DNA of 64,000 nt from Cohaesibacter haloalkalitolerans (GTDB taxonomy: Bacteria; Pseudomonadota; Alphaproteobacteria; Rhizobiales; Cohaesibacteraceae). Location: positions 124,001-188,000 of the forward strand of contig NZ_QNUM01000002.1 in the NCBI RefSeq assembly GCF_003574655.1, in the 5' to 3' direction. Positions within the stretch are counted from its first letter, which is position 1; every line of letters starts with the position of its first letter. The position numbers and the translations under genes are program-made. The notes beneath the pieces are model-generated. The model ran no database searches. It had not been told where the DNA came from and saw only the letters and a list, made by a program, of their open reading frames with translations. Below are positions 37,826 to 46,445 of the stretch, in pieces.

Positions 37826-38902
37826 ATGAACATCAAGAGCCTTATCCTTGGCTCCGCAGCTGCTTTGGTAGCTGGCGGTGCAGCACAGGCAGCAGACCTG
37901 CCAGTAGCAGAACCAGTAGATTACGTTAAAGTATGTGATGCATACGGCGCTGGTTACTTCTTCATCCCAGGTACCGATACCTGCCTGAAGATCTCTGGTA
38001 AAGTCGAATTCGGCATCCAGAACGGCTTCGTGAACTACAATGGCATGCAGGGCAAGTCTATTGACGAAATTGGCTACTATGTAGAAACCACGATCGCATT
38101 CGACGCCAAAGAAGAAACCGAATTCGGTACTCTTGCTGCTCACATCGAGTATGACAACGATACCAACGCTGGTGCTACCGGCGGCAGCATCGCTAAGGGC
38201 GGCAAGGGCATGGCTTTCGATAAAGCTTACCTGCAGCTCGGCGGCCTGTATGCTGGTCTGACCGACTCCATCGTCGACTTCAACGCTGGCCTGTACTACG
38301 ATGACTTCGCCATCGGCCATGACGACCTGCAGTCCATCGGTTATGTTGCTGCTCTGGGCAACGGCGTTACCGCTACTGTAGCTCTCGAAGAATACACCTC
38401 CAACACCGGCGGCGCTGGCACCACCATGCCTTCTCTGGCAGCACGTATCGCTGTTTCTCAGGGCTGGGGTTCTGCTAACGTAGCTGCTGCTATCTATCAG
38501 TCCCGTTACGCTTCCGCAGCTTTCTCTGCTGACCTTGGCTACATTGTTGGTGCAGAAGCTTCCTTCAACCTGATGGAAGGCCTGTCCTTCGGTATCGCTG
38601 GTGGCTACGAAAACGGCTACACCAACGACGGCCTTGGCAACCTGTGGAGCAAGTGGGGCGTTTCTGCTGGCCTCGAGTACGCTCTGGCTGACAACCTGAA
38701 AATCGGTGTTGACGCTGGCTATGTCGACTACGATGAAGCTAACTACAAAACCTGGGGTACTTCTGCTCAGTTGACCTACTATCCGGTTAAAAACCTGGAA
38801 GTTGGCGCTCGCGTTGGTTACGAAAAGACCGACTTCGACACCGGCTTCGGTACCGACTGGGACGACGTAGCAGGCAAACTGTACCTGAAACGTACTTTCT
38901 AA
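37826..38902 (+). CDS. Rhizobial-type porin (Omp2b-like)
   Basis: A 358-residue outer-membrane general porin. A 23-residue signal peptide (SLILGSAAALVAGGAAQA-AD) precedes a mature protein beginning with the family pattern Y-x-K-x-CDAYGAGYFFIPGTDTC-x-K-x-SG. It continues in alternating amphipathic beta strands and ends in a C-terminal aromatic (KRTF), as outer-membrane barrels require. Two Cys lie in the conserved N-terminal segment. Codon choice differs from neighbours (many GCT, GTT, TCT and AAC codons), which fits very high expression. The ATG at 37826 has AAGG about 9 bases upstream; ATGs at 37805 and 37811 are in frame. Confidence 0.9.
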   Translation: MNIKSLILGSAAALVAGGAAQAADLPVAEPVDYVKVCDAYGAGYFFIPGTDTCLKISGKVEFGIQNGFVNYNGMQGKSIDEIGYYVETTIAFDAKEETEFGTLAAHIEYDNDTNAGATGGSIAKGGKGMAFDKAYLQLGGLYAGLTDSIVDFNAGLYYDDFAIGHDDLQSIGYVAALGNGVTATVALEEYTSNTGGAGTTMPSLAARIAVSQGWGSANVAAAIYQSRYASAAFSADLGYIVGAEASFNLMEGLSFGIAGGYENGYTNDGLGNLWSKWGVSAGLEYALADNLKIGVDAGYVDYDEANYKTWGTSAQLTYYPVKNLEVGARVGYEKTDFDTGFGTDWDDVAGKLYLKRTF

Positions 38903-38935
38903 TCTAAGCTTCGCTTAGACTGGAAACAGTTCTTG

Positions 38936-38964
38936 GGCCCCGAGAGATTTCTCTCGGGGCCTTT
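38936..38964 (+). terminator. Intrinsic terminator of the porin gene
   Basis: A perfect 11-bp stem GGCCCCGAGAG/CTCTCGGGGCC with an ATTT loop, then a T-rich tail. A small stem CTAAGC/GCTTAG precedes it right after the stop. Confidence 0.92.
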
Positions 38965-39127
38965 GTTGTTTTGGGGTAATGAATGATGCACCTGCTGAAT
39001 CCTGCGTCTGGCAAGACAGATCGTCCGGGAGATCGTCCCAGCGCAAAGCGCAAGCCAAACCGGGGCCAGACCATATATCCGCCCGCACCCTCCCAACATC
39101 AACCGTAAGGCAAGTTTTGAAGCCTGA

Positions 39128-39946
39128 TCAGAAAAGATCGAACTGATCGCTCCGCTTCGGGGCCTTTCCTGTATTTTCTTCTCTGCGGGTCGCTGCTTTC
39201 CCTCGCCTGCCAGCTTTTCCAGCATCCGCCTCTACAGTCTGGCGTATTGTCACAGTCTGCCCTTGTCCGCCGCGAGGCTCTGTCAGGGACGGATCGTCGT
39301 TATGACGCTGGTTGACCCTGTCCGAGACAGGAAAGGCGGTCAGATGGCCGTCCGCCGATGAAGAGAGCAGCGGGCGAGCGTCCTCAAACCGGCCGGAGCG
39401 CGTGTTGAGCCAGCCACCATAGTCATCAGGAGCAATGATCAGAGGCAGTCGGTCCGTAACTGGCCTGAAGGCGCGAGGGGCCGGGGTTGTCAGGATCGCA
39501 AGCCCATCAAACTCTTCGCCATTCGGCCCCATCCAGGCCTCCCATATTGCGGCCAGCGCGAACAATCCCTGCCCCTCAGAGCGAAAGAAATAGGGCGTTG
39601 TCTCTCCGCTTGCATGACGCTGCCATTCGTAGAAGCCGGTCACAGGAACAAGGCAGCGCCGATAGCGGATCGCATTCTTGAACGACGGCTTCTTTTCAAC
39701 GGTTTCCCGGCGTGCAGAGGTGATCAGCGAAAACTCGCGAGGGTCTTTCACCCAGTCAGGAACAAACGCCCATTTCATCAGGCGTGCGGTGCGTCTGCCA
39801 TACTCCTCAACGATGGTCAGCACAGGTTCTGTCGGTGCGACGTTATGTCTGGGCGGCATCGGATGCATACCGGGCAGTTTTCCGGCTTCGCCAAATAGTG
39901 CAATGAAGTCAGCAAGTTCAGCAGCAACATGTAGTCTTCCGGTCAT
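39128..39946 (-). CDS. SRAP-family (YedK/HMCES-like) protein with degenerate active site
   Basis: A 272-residue SOS-response-associated-peptidase fold. Typical SRAP enzymes start MCGR, and Cys2 crosslinks to abasic DNA. Here the frame starts MTGR. The conserved Asn (in INAR) is Ser77 in ITSARRET, and the catalytic His (in HDRMP) is Thr164 in VTDRLP. Glu107 in GFYEW is kept, as are HNVAPT, KWAFVPDW and the LTTPA strand. The fold is probably intact but crosslink formation and release by the usual residues are not possible. The C-terminal 50 residues are basic and low-complexity (KAGRRGKAATRR). No LexA-type SOS box is evident upstream. Confidence 0.8.
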   Translation of the reverse strand: MTGRLHVAAELADFIALFGEAGKLPGMHPMPPRHNVAPTEPVLTIVEEYGRRTARLMKWAFVPDWVKDPREFSLITSARRETVEKKPSFKNAIRYRRCLVPVTGFYEWQRHASGETTPYFFRSEGQGLFALAAIWEAWMGPNGEEFDGLAILTTPAPRAFRPVTDRLPLIIAPDDYGGWLNTRSGRFEDARPLLSSSADGHLTAFPVSDRVNQRHNDDPSLTEPRGGQGQTVTIRQTVEADAGKAGRRGKAATRREENTGKAPKRSDQFDLF

Positions 39947-40264
39947 GACTATCCAATTCGAGCTGTTCTAATCGGTTTTCCAAATCTTTATCTTGTTTCA
40001 TCTTTTTCACTGTCGCAGCCAGACGTCAAGTATTTGGAAACTATAGCACCCTATGGTTAAAAGTGGACCGGGTAGGAAATCGGTTCGGGATGCTGACTGA
40101 CGCCGACACTGTCCAGCAACCTGCAAAGCAACGGGTCATATCTTCTCATGCGGGATCAGATAGACCAGGGAACTGCAGGCATCATCGGCGCGATCTGGAA
40201 CCGAACGCGTTCAATTCCGTGCAAGTTGCCCTGTAGTCCGTGAAGCTTCGTTGAGAGTTCCAAG
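39947..40264. other. 318-bp interval between divergent SRAP-like and 40265 genes
   Basis: No ORF or hairpin of interest. A palindrome GAACGCGTTC is at 40203-40212. Confidence 0.4.
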
Positions 40265-40774
40265 ATGTCAGACATGTCCGTTCTCCCTGAGCCAGAGCTG
40301 TTGTTGGAAGCCAACATCAACCCCGTGACGTTGTTGGCGACGGACTATCTCAACCATTTCAATGAAGTTCTGATGCTTATCGAGATGTTGCCCTCGATGC
40401 CGGAATGCGCTGAAGACATCGTCTCTTGGCGCCCCATGTGCTATCCAGACTATTTCGAGCAATCAACCTTCAAGGAAAAGCAGCTCGCCATTTCCCTATA
40501 CGATTCCGTCCAGCCGCAGGTGCGCGATCAGCTGGAATCGTTGGTCCATGATATCGACACCAAGATCATGGGGCTTGTCGAACGCATCGTCTCGGTGGAA
40601 GGGGAGCAATCGGGCGCCAGCTTCGACGCCCTTGCTTTCATGGCTTCCACGGAAATCCGACCTCTGATCGACCGCGTCAGTGCCCTCATCAACGATACGG
40701 CAAGCGCAACGGACTGGATGCTGGCCATCGACCATCCGACAGCTCAGGATGAAGTCGACCGCCTGTTCGACTAG
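40265..40774 (+). CDS. Conserved protein of unknown function with a CheY-docking-like C-terminus
   Basis: A 169-residue acidic, mostly helical protein with no signal peptide or membrane segment. A distinctive conserved-looking region is LLATDYLNHFNEVLMLIEMLP (residues 23-43), followed by W-x-P-x-x-YPDYFEQS. The final residues are AQDEVDRLFD. The family is unfamiliar in function. The C-terminal peptide matches the pattern (S/A)Q(D/A)EIDxLL of the FliM N-terminus and the CheZ C-terminus (SQDDIDALFG in this window), a docking peptide for CheY. That it binds CheY is an inference. Confidence 0.65.
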   Translation: MSDMSVLPEPELLLEANINPVTLLATDYLNHFNEVLMLIEMLPSMPECAEDIVSWRPMCYPDYFEQSTFKEKQLAISLYDSVQPQVRDQLESLVHDIDTKIMGLVERIVSVEGEQSGASFDALAFMASTEIRPLIDRVSALINDTASATDWMLAIDHPTAQDEVDRLFD

Positions 40775-40814
40775 TCACACAGGCCACCGCTTGCGTGTGC
40801 GGGATGACGCTGGT

Positions 40815-41498
40815 TTATGCCTCGTCTTCCTCGACGACCCATGGCTCCTTCAACGCGGCCTCTTCCCACTCCTTCCAGGCTGGCAGTGTTTTCATGGCAA
40901 AGCGATAGGCGTGGAACACCTCGCTGTCTGTCAGTGCGTATTTCTCGAAGCGATTGATGACCGGCGCAAACATCGCGTCCACCGCCCCGAAGGAGCCAAA
41001 CAGGAAGGGACCACCGGATGCATCAAGGCTTTCGCGCCAGATCTGTTCGATCCGCTCGACATTCTTGACCACGGCAGCTGCGCTGTAGGGGTCCAGATCA
41101 AGCGGCTTGATCTCACGGCGCATGTTCATCGGACAACTACCCCTGAGACCGAAAAAGCCTCCGTGCATTTCAGCGGCATAGGCTCTCGCCTTGGCCCGGT
41201 CAATCAGATCCTCCGGCCAGAGCCCTGCTTCAGGAAAGAGTTCAGCCACCACTTCAAGGATTGCCAGGCTCTCGCAAATGGTCACGGGCTCCTTGCCCTC
41301 TTGCTCGATTTTCAGAGCGGGGACTTTCTTGGTCGGAGAAAACTCGATGAAGTGCGCGTGGCCCGTTGCCTCGTCAAATTGCAGGAAATGCTCTGTGAAG
41401 GCAATATTCTTCGTCTTCATCGCAATCCATGGCCTGAAGGACCAGGAGGAGTAATTCTTGTTGGCGATATAAAGCGTCAGCTTGAGAGTCTCGGTCAT
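40815..41498 (-). CDS. Glutathione S-transferase family protein
   Basis: A 227-residue protein with an N-terminal thioredoxin-like domain (LTLYIANKNYSSWSFRPWIAM, then the cis-Pro segment TKKVPALK, then the ESLAI glutathione-binding motif). An all-helical C-terminal domain follows, containing FGLRGSCPMNMRR. The SSW-x-x-RPW motif resembles a subset of GSTs of unknown substrate. Expected to be cytoplasmic and to conjugate or reduce an electrophile with glutathione. It ends 40 bases from the convergent 40265-40774 gene. GAGG precedes the ATG. Confidence 0.85.
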   Translation of the reverse strand: MTETLKLTLYIANKNYSSWSFRPWIAMKTKNIAFTEHFLQFDEATGHAHFIEFSPTKKVPALKIEQEGKEPVTICESLAILEVVAELFPEAGLWPEDLIDRAKARAYAAEMHGGFFGLRGSCPMNMRREIKPLDLDPYSAAAVVKNVERIEQIWRESLDASGGPFLFGSFGAVDAMFAPVINRFEKYALTDSEVFHAYRFAMKTLPAWKEWEEAALKEPWVVEEDEA

Positions 41499-41712
41499 AT
41501 CGGCACCTCTTGAAATCGAGTTGATCCCCTAAGTGGGTGCTCAACCCTATTCGGAAATGAAAAGAACGGAAATAGGGATTTCTTATCATATGCTCGGGAC
41601 ATCCTGTCCCTTCCGCTTTTCTCTTGCAGGAGGTGCTCCACAATTATATGGTGTGGGCACTTTCTTTTATTCAGCATGACATGAGCGCGCCCGATCAGGA
41701 GTGCGCCTTCCG

Positions 41713-41732
41713 CCCCCCCCCCCCAAAAAAAA
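41713..41732. repeat. Homopolymer tract C12A8
   Basis: Twelve C (41713-41724) followed directly by eight A (41725-41732), about 113 bases upstream of the methyltransferase start and in no recognised gene. Tracts of this kind can vary in length by replication slippage. Confidence 0.85.
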
Positions 41733-41845
41733 GTCCCGCTGTCGGCCGGATGGGGGTTTGTGCCTTGAATTGATAGCGCTCCTCTTTTCCCGAAATCCAA
41801 CACAACAAGCGTTCCGGAAAAGGGACCTCTCCGAAAGAATGCATC

Positions 41846-42682
41846 ATGTATGATCTTCTGAACCGGTTTGCCGTCAAACCAATCCCCTTCTGCCAATATA
41901 CCACACCGGAGCTGTGGACACGCCCACACATCGCCCAGCAGATGCTTGCCTATCACCTTGATGGTAGCAATGACATTGCGTCCCGAAGTTCTTCTGCGAT
42001 CGAGGCAATCACAAGCTGGATCGATGACCGCTTTTCTGTCCATGGAAAGGCAGTCTGTGACCTCGGATGCGGCCCCGGCCTTTATGCTCGCCAGCTGGCA
42101 CAAAGGGGAGCGAAGGTGACGGGTTTTGATATTTCCTCCTGTTCTCTCGCCCATGCCCGACAACTCTGCGCAGATCTGGACACAGAACCACGCTTCATGT
42201 CAGGCAATTATCTGAATGACCCGCTGCCGACCGATCAGGATCTCGTTTTACTGATCTATGCGGATTATTGCGCCCTGTCCCCCCAACAACGCGCTCACCT
42301 GCTCGCAAAGATGCGCGGCCAGTTGCGCGCTGGAGGGCACATCATTCTGGATGTTTTTTCCGACCTGATATTTTCGCAGTTGTCGGAAAGCCTGACCATT
42401 GAGCCCAATCTCATGGGAGGTTTCTGGGCTCCGGCTCCTTATGTTGGCCTTCAAAGAAGCTGGCTTTGGCCGGAGAGCATGCTTGCCCTTGACCACTATC
42501 TCATCGCAAACGAGAACGAGCAGTTCGAGATATACAACTGGATGCAATATTTCTCACCCGAAGACCTCCGGCGGGAACTTGCCAGTTTTGGTTTCGAGAA
42601 GGTGCAAATGGTCGACATTCTTACAGGAGAGGCGCTTGGCGATGAACAGCCAAGGGAGTTTGCAGCAATTCTGTCTCTATAG
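41846..42682 (+). CDS. Class I SAM-dependent methyltransferase
   Basis: A 278-residue methyltransferase. The SAM site is AVCDLGCGPGLYARQL (motif I) and VTGFDIS (motif II acidic residue), with LIYADYCALSPQQR near motif IV and a bulky C-terminal half. The protein resembles small-molecule or protein methyltransferases of the Methyltransf_25/11 group; the acceptor is unknown. It converges on smc. The start has no strong Shine-Dalgarno sequence, so the N-terminus is uncertain. A C12A8 tract lies upstream. Confidence 0.75.
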   Translation: MYDLLNRFAVKPIPFCQYTTPELWTRPHIAQQMLAYHLDGSNDIASRSSSAIEAITSWIDDRFSVHGKAVCDLGCGPGLYARQLAQRGAKVTGFDISSCSLAHARQLCADLDTEPRFMSGNYLNDPLPTDQDLVLLIYADYCALSPQQRAHLLAKMRGQLRAGGHIILDVFSDLIFSQLSESLTIEPNLMGGFWAPAPYVGLQRSWLWPESMLALDHYLIANENEQFEIYNWMQYFSPEDLRRELASFGFEKVQMVDILTGEALGDEQPREFAAILSL

Positions 42683-42740
42683 ACACCACGCAAACAGACG
42701 AGCGTCTTCGCCAGCCTCGGTAGCAGGCTGAGAACAATCG

Positions 42741-45700
42741 TCAGGGCTGAGGATGCCCTGGAGGCACCGTGGCGATGGCGGCGCGGCTCTCGTCCTCAGC
42801 CACCAGTTCTTCGGCAGCCTCCAGATTGACCGAGACCAGTTGCGACACACCACGCTCGGCCATGGTCACGCCAAACAGCCGGTCTTGCCGTGCCATGGTA
42901 ATCGGGTTGTGGGTGATGGTCACAAAGCGGGTTTCGGTAAGGGCGCGCATTTCCTCCAGCAGGGCACAGAAGCGCTCCACGTTGGCGTCATCAAGCGGCG
43001 CGTCGACCTCATCCAGCACGCAGATCGGGGCCGGGTTGGTGAGGAACACGGCAAAGATCAGCGCCATCGCCGTCAGCGCCTGCTCTCCGCCGGACAAGAG
43101 GGTCATGGTCTGCGGCTTCTTACCAGGCGGGCGGGCAATGATATCCAGCCCTGCCTGTAGCGGATCGTCAGCCTCGGTCAGGATCAATTCGGCCTCTCCG
43201 CCACCAAAGAGTTTGGCAAACAGCGATTTGAAGTGATTGTTGACCACATCGAAGGACGATAGCAGGCGAGCGCGGGCTTCGCGGTTGAGGTTGAAAATGC
43301 CGGTACGCAGCTTCTTGATGGCCTCGATCAGGTCATCCCGCTCGGTCTCCATCGTGGTGAGCTGTTCAGAAATCTCGGTTGCTTCCTCGTCGGCGCGCAG
43401 GTTGACCCCGCCGAGCCGCTCCCGTTCTGCCTTCAGCCGGTCGAGCTTGCTTTCCACCGAGGCCATCGACGGCAGCGGAGCATCCTTGTGCAAGCCGGAA
43501 AGACCAAAGGTAGCGGCAGGCGCACACTCCATGGCATCGTCGATCTGGCGGGTCAGTTCGGTCTTGCGGGCCCTGATGCCGTTGATGCGTTCGTCGGCCC
43601 GGCTGCGTTCTTCGCGCGTGCTGCCAAGCGCCTCAAGGGCGGTCTTGGCTGCAACGCCTGCTTCAAGGGCGGTGCGCTCGGCCTGCGCCAGCTTGTCGCC
43701 GGTTTCCTTCTGGGCTTCCTCGGCCTTGCCGATTTCCGAAAGCAGAGCGCGGCGCTTGATGGAAATGTCGTCAGGCCTGTCCAGCAGGTCGTCCCGCTCG
43801 GTTTCGGTTTGCGCCAGACGTTCGTCGAGTGTGGCGATCTGGACATCGGCATTATCGGCGCGAGACACCCAGCTCGCCCGTTCTCGCTCGATGGCGGCAA
43901 GCCGTTTGGCGCGCATCAGGGCGTCGCGGACCAGCCCGTCCGCCTCGGCACGGACCTCGGTCAAAAGCGTGCGCTTTTCGGTCTGGAGCAGCCGGGCACT
44001 ATCCCGCTCGCGCTGCAGATGATCGATGGCGGGCAGTTCTTTCTGCTGACGCTCCGCGTCGGTCAGCGCGGCCCTTGCCTCGGCCTCTTCTTCGGCCAAC
44101 CGGCCAATGGTGGCTTCCAGTGTGGCCTTGCGGGCAAGGATCTGGTTGGCATCGCGCTCGGCCCGTGCCAGCGTGTCGCGCAGGGTGGAAAGGCGCTTCT
44201 GGGCATCACGCCACCGGTTCCGGGCGGTCTGTTCGTCCCGTTCCTTGCCTGCTGCCAGCGAGCGCTGTTCCTCGAATGCATGGCGGGCGTTCTCAAGCTG
44301 CTCCTCGGCCTCGCCAAGGCGGCCTTCCAACTCGTCCAGCCTGTTGCGCTGTTCAAGTCGCTGGGCGGCGGCAGTGGGCGCGCCTGCACGCATGACCAGT
44401 CCATCCCAGCGCCACAAATCGCCTTCCCGGCTGACCAGTCTCTGGCCCGGTTTCAGGAGTTTTTGCAACTCGGTGCCACGATCTGCGGCGGCGATGCCAA
44501 TCTGGTTGAGACGACGGCTGAGCCTCTGAGGGCCGGAAACATGGGCGCCGAGGCGCGGCAGGTCACCGGGCAGCGACAGTCCGTCATCATCGCCACTGAT
44601 CTCCCCCCAGTGGCGGGGTGCGGCCGCGTCAAGCGGCGCATCGAGATCGTCACCAAGGGCTGCGGCGAGCGCCACCTCGAACCCGGCGTCGACCTTGAGG
44701 CTATCAAGCAGAGGCGGATAGCGCTTGTCCTGCCCACCTTCAACAATCTTCTGCAGTGTGCGCGCTTCAGTGTCGAGCCTATTGAAAGCGCTTTCCGCAT
44801 CGGCGCGGGCGCGACGGGCGACACTCTCGGCTTCACGGGCTTCAGCAACGGCGCCTGTAGCCTCTTCTGCCTCCTGCTCCAGCGTTTCGAGAACTTCAGA
44901 GGCGATATCCACCTCGTCGCGGAGAGTGTCGAGCCCGGCATCCCTGTCGAGTTGTTCGCTGACCCGGTCAAGATCCCGCTCACTCTGGGCCTTCTGGCTG
45001 GAGAGGCGCGCCAGACGGCCACGAGCCGCCTCTGTTGCCTGCTGCAATTGCCGCGCAGCCCCTTCGGCCTCAGCCAGACGCGAGGTCCAGTCGCTGGCAA
45101 CCGCTTCAGCTTCTGCCAGTTCGGCCTCGGCATTCTTCAGCGCGTCATTGGCGGCATGCTGGGCGGCGGCGGCCCCCTCGTCTTCCGCCATCAGCTCGGC
45201 CCGTTCCTCATCGAGCGCTTTCAAGAGATCGGCATTTTCGGCCAGCAACTGCTCCTCGCGCTGCTTGTCGGCCTTCAGTTGCTCGACGCGCCGGGCGAGA
45301 TCCGCCAGCTTTTCCTCAACCCGCTTTTCCTCATTGTCGAGTTCACGGGCGGCAAGGGTCAGGCGCTGCAGACCGGCAGCCTTGGCGGCGGCTTCGTCAC
45401 GCAGAGCTGGCAGGCTGTGGTTGACCACAGCCTCCTCTCGCGCCGCAGCGGCCTGAGCCGTGGTTGCCTCGGCGACCTTGAAATCGGCGATCCGCAGTGT
45501 CTCCTGCGCTTTTTGCTCCTCGTCCAACAGCTCCTGCCAGCGCAGATGATAAAGGGTGGCTTCTGTCGCGCGGATGTCGGCTGAAAGATTGCGATAGCGG
45601 CTGGCCTGACGGGCCTGACGCTTCAGGCCTTCCAACTGGGTGGAAATCTGCGCCATGATATCCTCAAGGCGCTCCAGATTGGTCTCGGCGGCCTTCAACC

Positions 45701-46247
45701 GCAACTCGGCCTCATGGCGGCGGCTGTGAAGACCGGAAATGCCCGCAGCTTCCTCCAGAAGACCGCGCCGTTGGGTCGGCTTCTGGCTGATGATCTCGCC
45801 GATGCGCCCCTGCCCGACCAGCGAAGGGGAGCGCGCCCCGGTCGAGGCATCGGCAAACAATAGCTGAATGTCACGGGCGCGGGCGTCCTTGCCATTGATG
45901 CGGTAGTTGGACCCGCTTTCGCGCTCGATGCGGCGGGAAATTTCCAGCTCGTCACTGTCGTTGAAGCCAGCCGGAGCCGTACGGTCGCTGTTGTCCAGAT
46001 AGACGGTTACTTCAGCGGTGTTGCGGGCGGGACGGTTGGTGGACCCGTTGAAGATGACGTCATCCATGCCCGAGGCACGCATGTTCTTGTAGCTGTTCTC
46101 GCCCATCACCCAGCGCAGGGATTCCACCAGATTGGACTTGCCACAGCCGTTTGGTCCGACGATGCCGGTCAGGCCGCCTTCGATAACGAAATCCATGGGT
46201 TCAACAAAGGACTTGAACCCCAAGATGCGTAGTTTGGTGAATTTCAT
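42741..46247 (-). CDS. smc: Chromosome segregation protein SMC
   Basis: A 1168-residue SMC ATPase, the core of the condensin-like complex that compacts and segregates the chromosome (partners ScpA and ScpB are not in this window). Walker A is GIVGPNGCGKSNLVES near residue 30. Two long coiled coils flank a hinge around residues 510-640. The ABC signature LLSGGEQALTAMAL and the Walker B VLDEVDAPLDDANV are at the C-terminus. Length is normal. dsbA lies upstream on the same strand with a 198-base gap. Confidence 0.96.
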   Translation of the reverse strand: MKFTKLRILGFKSFVEPMDFVIEGGLTGIVGPNGCGKSNLVESLRWVMGENSYKNMRASGMDDVIFNGSTNRPARNTAEVTVYLDNSDRTAPAGFNDSDELEISRRIERESGSNYRINGKDARARDIQLLFADASTGARSPSLVGQGRIGEIISQKPTQRRGLLEEAAGISGLHSRRHEAELRLKAAETNLERLEDIMAQISTQLEGLKRQARQASRYRNLSADIRATEATLYHLRWQELLDEEQKAQETLRIADFKVAEATTAQAAAAREEAVVNHSLPALRDEAAAKAAGLQRLTLAARELDNEEKRVEEKLADLARRVEQLKADKQREEQLLAENADLLKALDEERAELMAEDEGAAAAQHAANDALKNAEAELAEAEAVASDWTSRLAEAEGAARQLQQATEAARGRLARLSSQKAQSERDLDRVSEQLDRDAGLDTLRDEVDIASEVLETLEQEAEEATGAVAEAREAESVARRARADAESAFNRLDTEARTLQKIVEGGQDKRYPPLLDSLKVDAGFEVALAAALGDDLDAPLDAAAPRHWGEISGDDDGLSLPGDLPRLGAHVSGPQRLSRRLNQIGIAAADRGTELQKLLKPGQRLVSREGDLWRWDGLVMRAGAPTAAAQRLEQRNRLDELEGRLGEAEEQLENARHAFEEQRSLAAGKERDEQTARNRWRDAQKRLSTLRDTLARAERDANQILARKATLEATIGRLAEEEAEARAALTDAERQQKELPAIDHLQRERDSARLLQTEKRTLLTEVRAEADGLVRDALMRAKRLAAIERERASWVSRADNADVQIATLDERLAQTETERDDLLDRPDDISIKRRALLSEIGKAEEAQKETGDKLAQAERTALEAGVAAKTALEALGSTREERSRADERINGIRARKTELTRQIDDAMECAPAATFGLSGLHKDAPLPSMASVESKLDRLKAERERLGGVNLRADEEATEISEQLTTMETERDDLIEAIKKLRTGIFNLNREARARLLSSFDVVNNHFKSLFAKLFGGGEAELILTEADDPLQAGLDIIARPPGKKPQTMTLLSGGEQALTAMALIFAVFLTNPAPICVLDEVDAPLDDANVERFCALLEEMRALTETRFVTITHNPITMARQDRLFGVTMAERGVSQLVSVNLEAAEELVAEDESRAAIATVPPGHPQP

Positions 46248-46445
46248 CGGCCAGCCCCTCGCCCTGCGCCTGAGGCGTTGTGCCCACCAGAACGGACAAA
46301 AGAGCGGGTGGAAAGGCGATCAGCCCCGGCAGGACGAGGACAAACAAAAAGGCGCCCCCCGGTCCGCCTCGCATCAGCTGTGCGGGCAGGATCAGGGCGC
46401 GCCACAAAACGGTCGGCGGGGACAGCCCCGCCAACGGAAAAGCTC

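Noticed and set aside
39947-40264. Search for an alphaproteobacterial SOS box (GTTC-N7-GTTC) ahead of the SRAP-like gene
   Set aside because: Only a GAACGCGTTC palindrome is found; the spacing does not match a LexA site.
43488-45584. 698-codon open frame opposite smc
   Set aside because: Shadow of the smc coding sequence, with a biased composition and no recognisable motif.
46201-46434. 77-codon minus-strand frame between dsbA and smc with a hydrophobic segment
   Set aside because: It starts at TTG, overlaps the smc start by 47 bases and has no known homologue. Its GC-rich third positions are suggestive but not enough.
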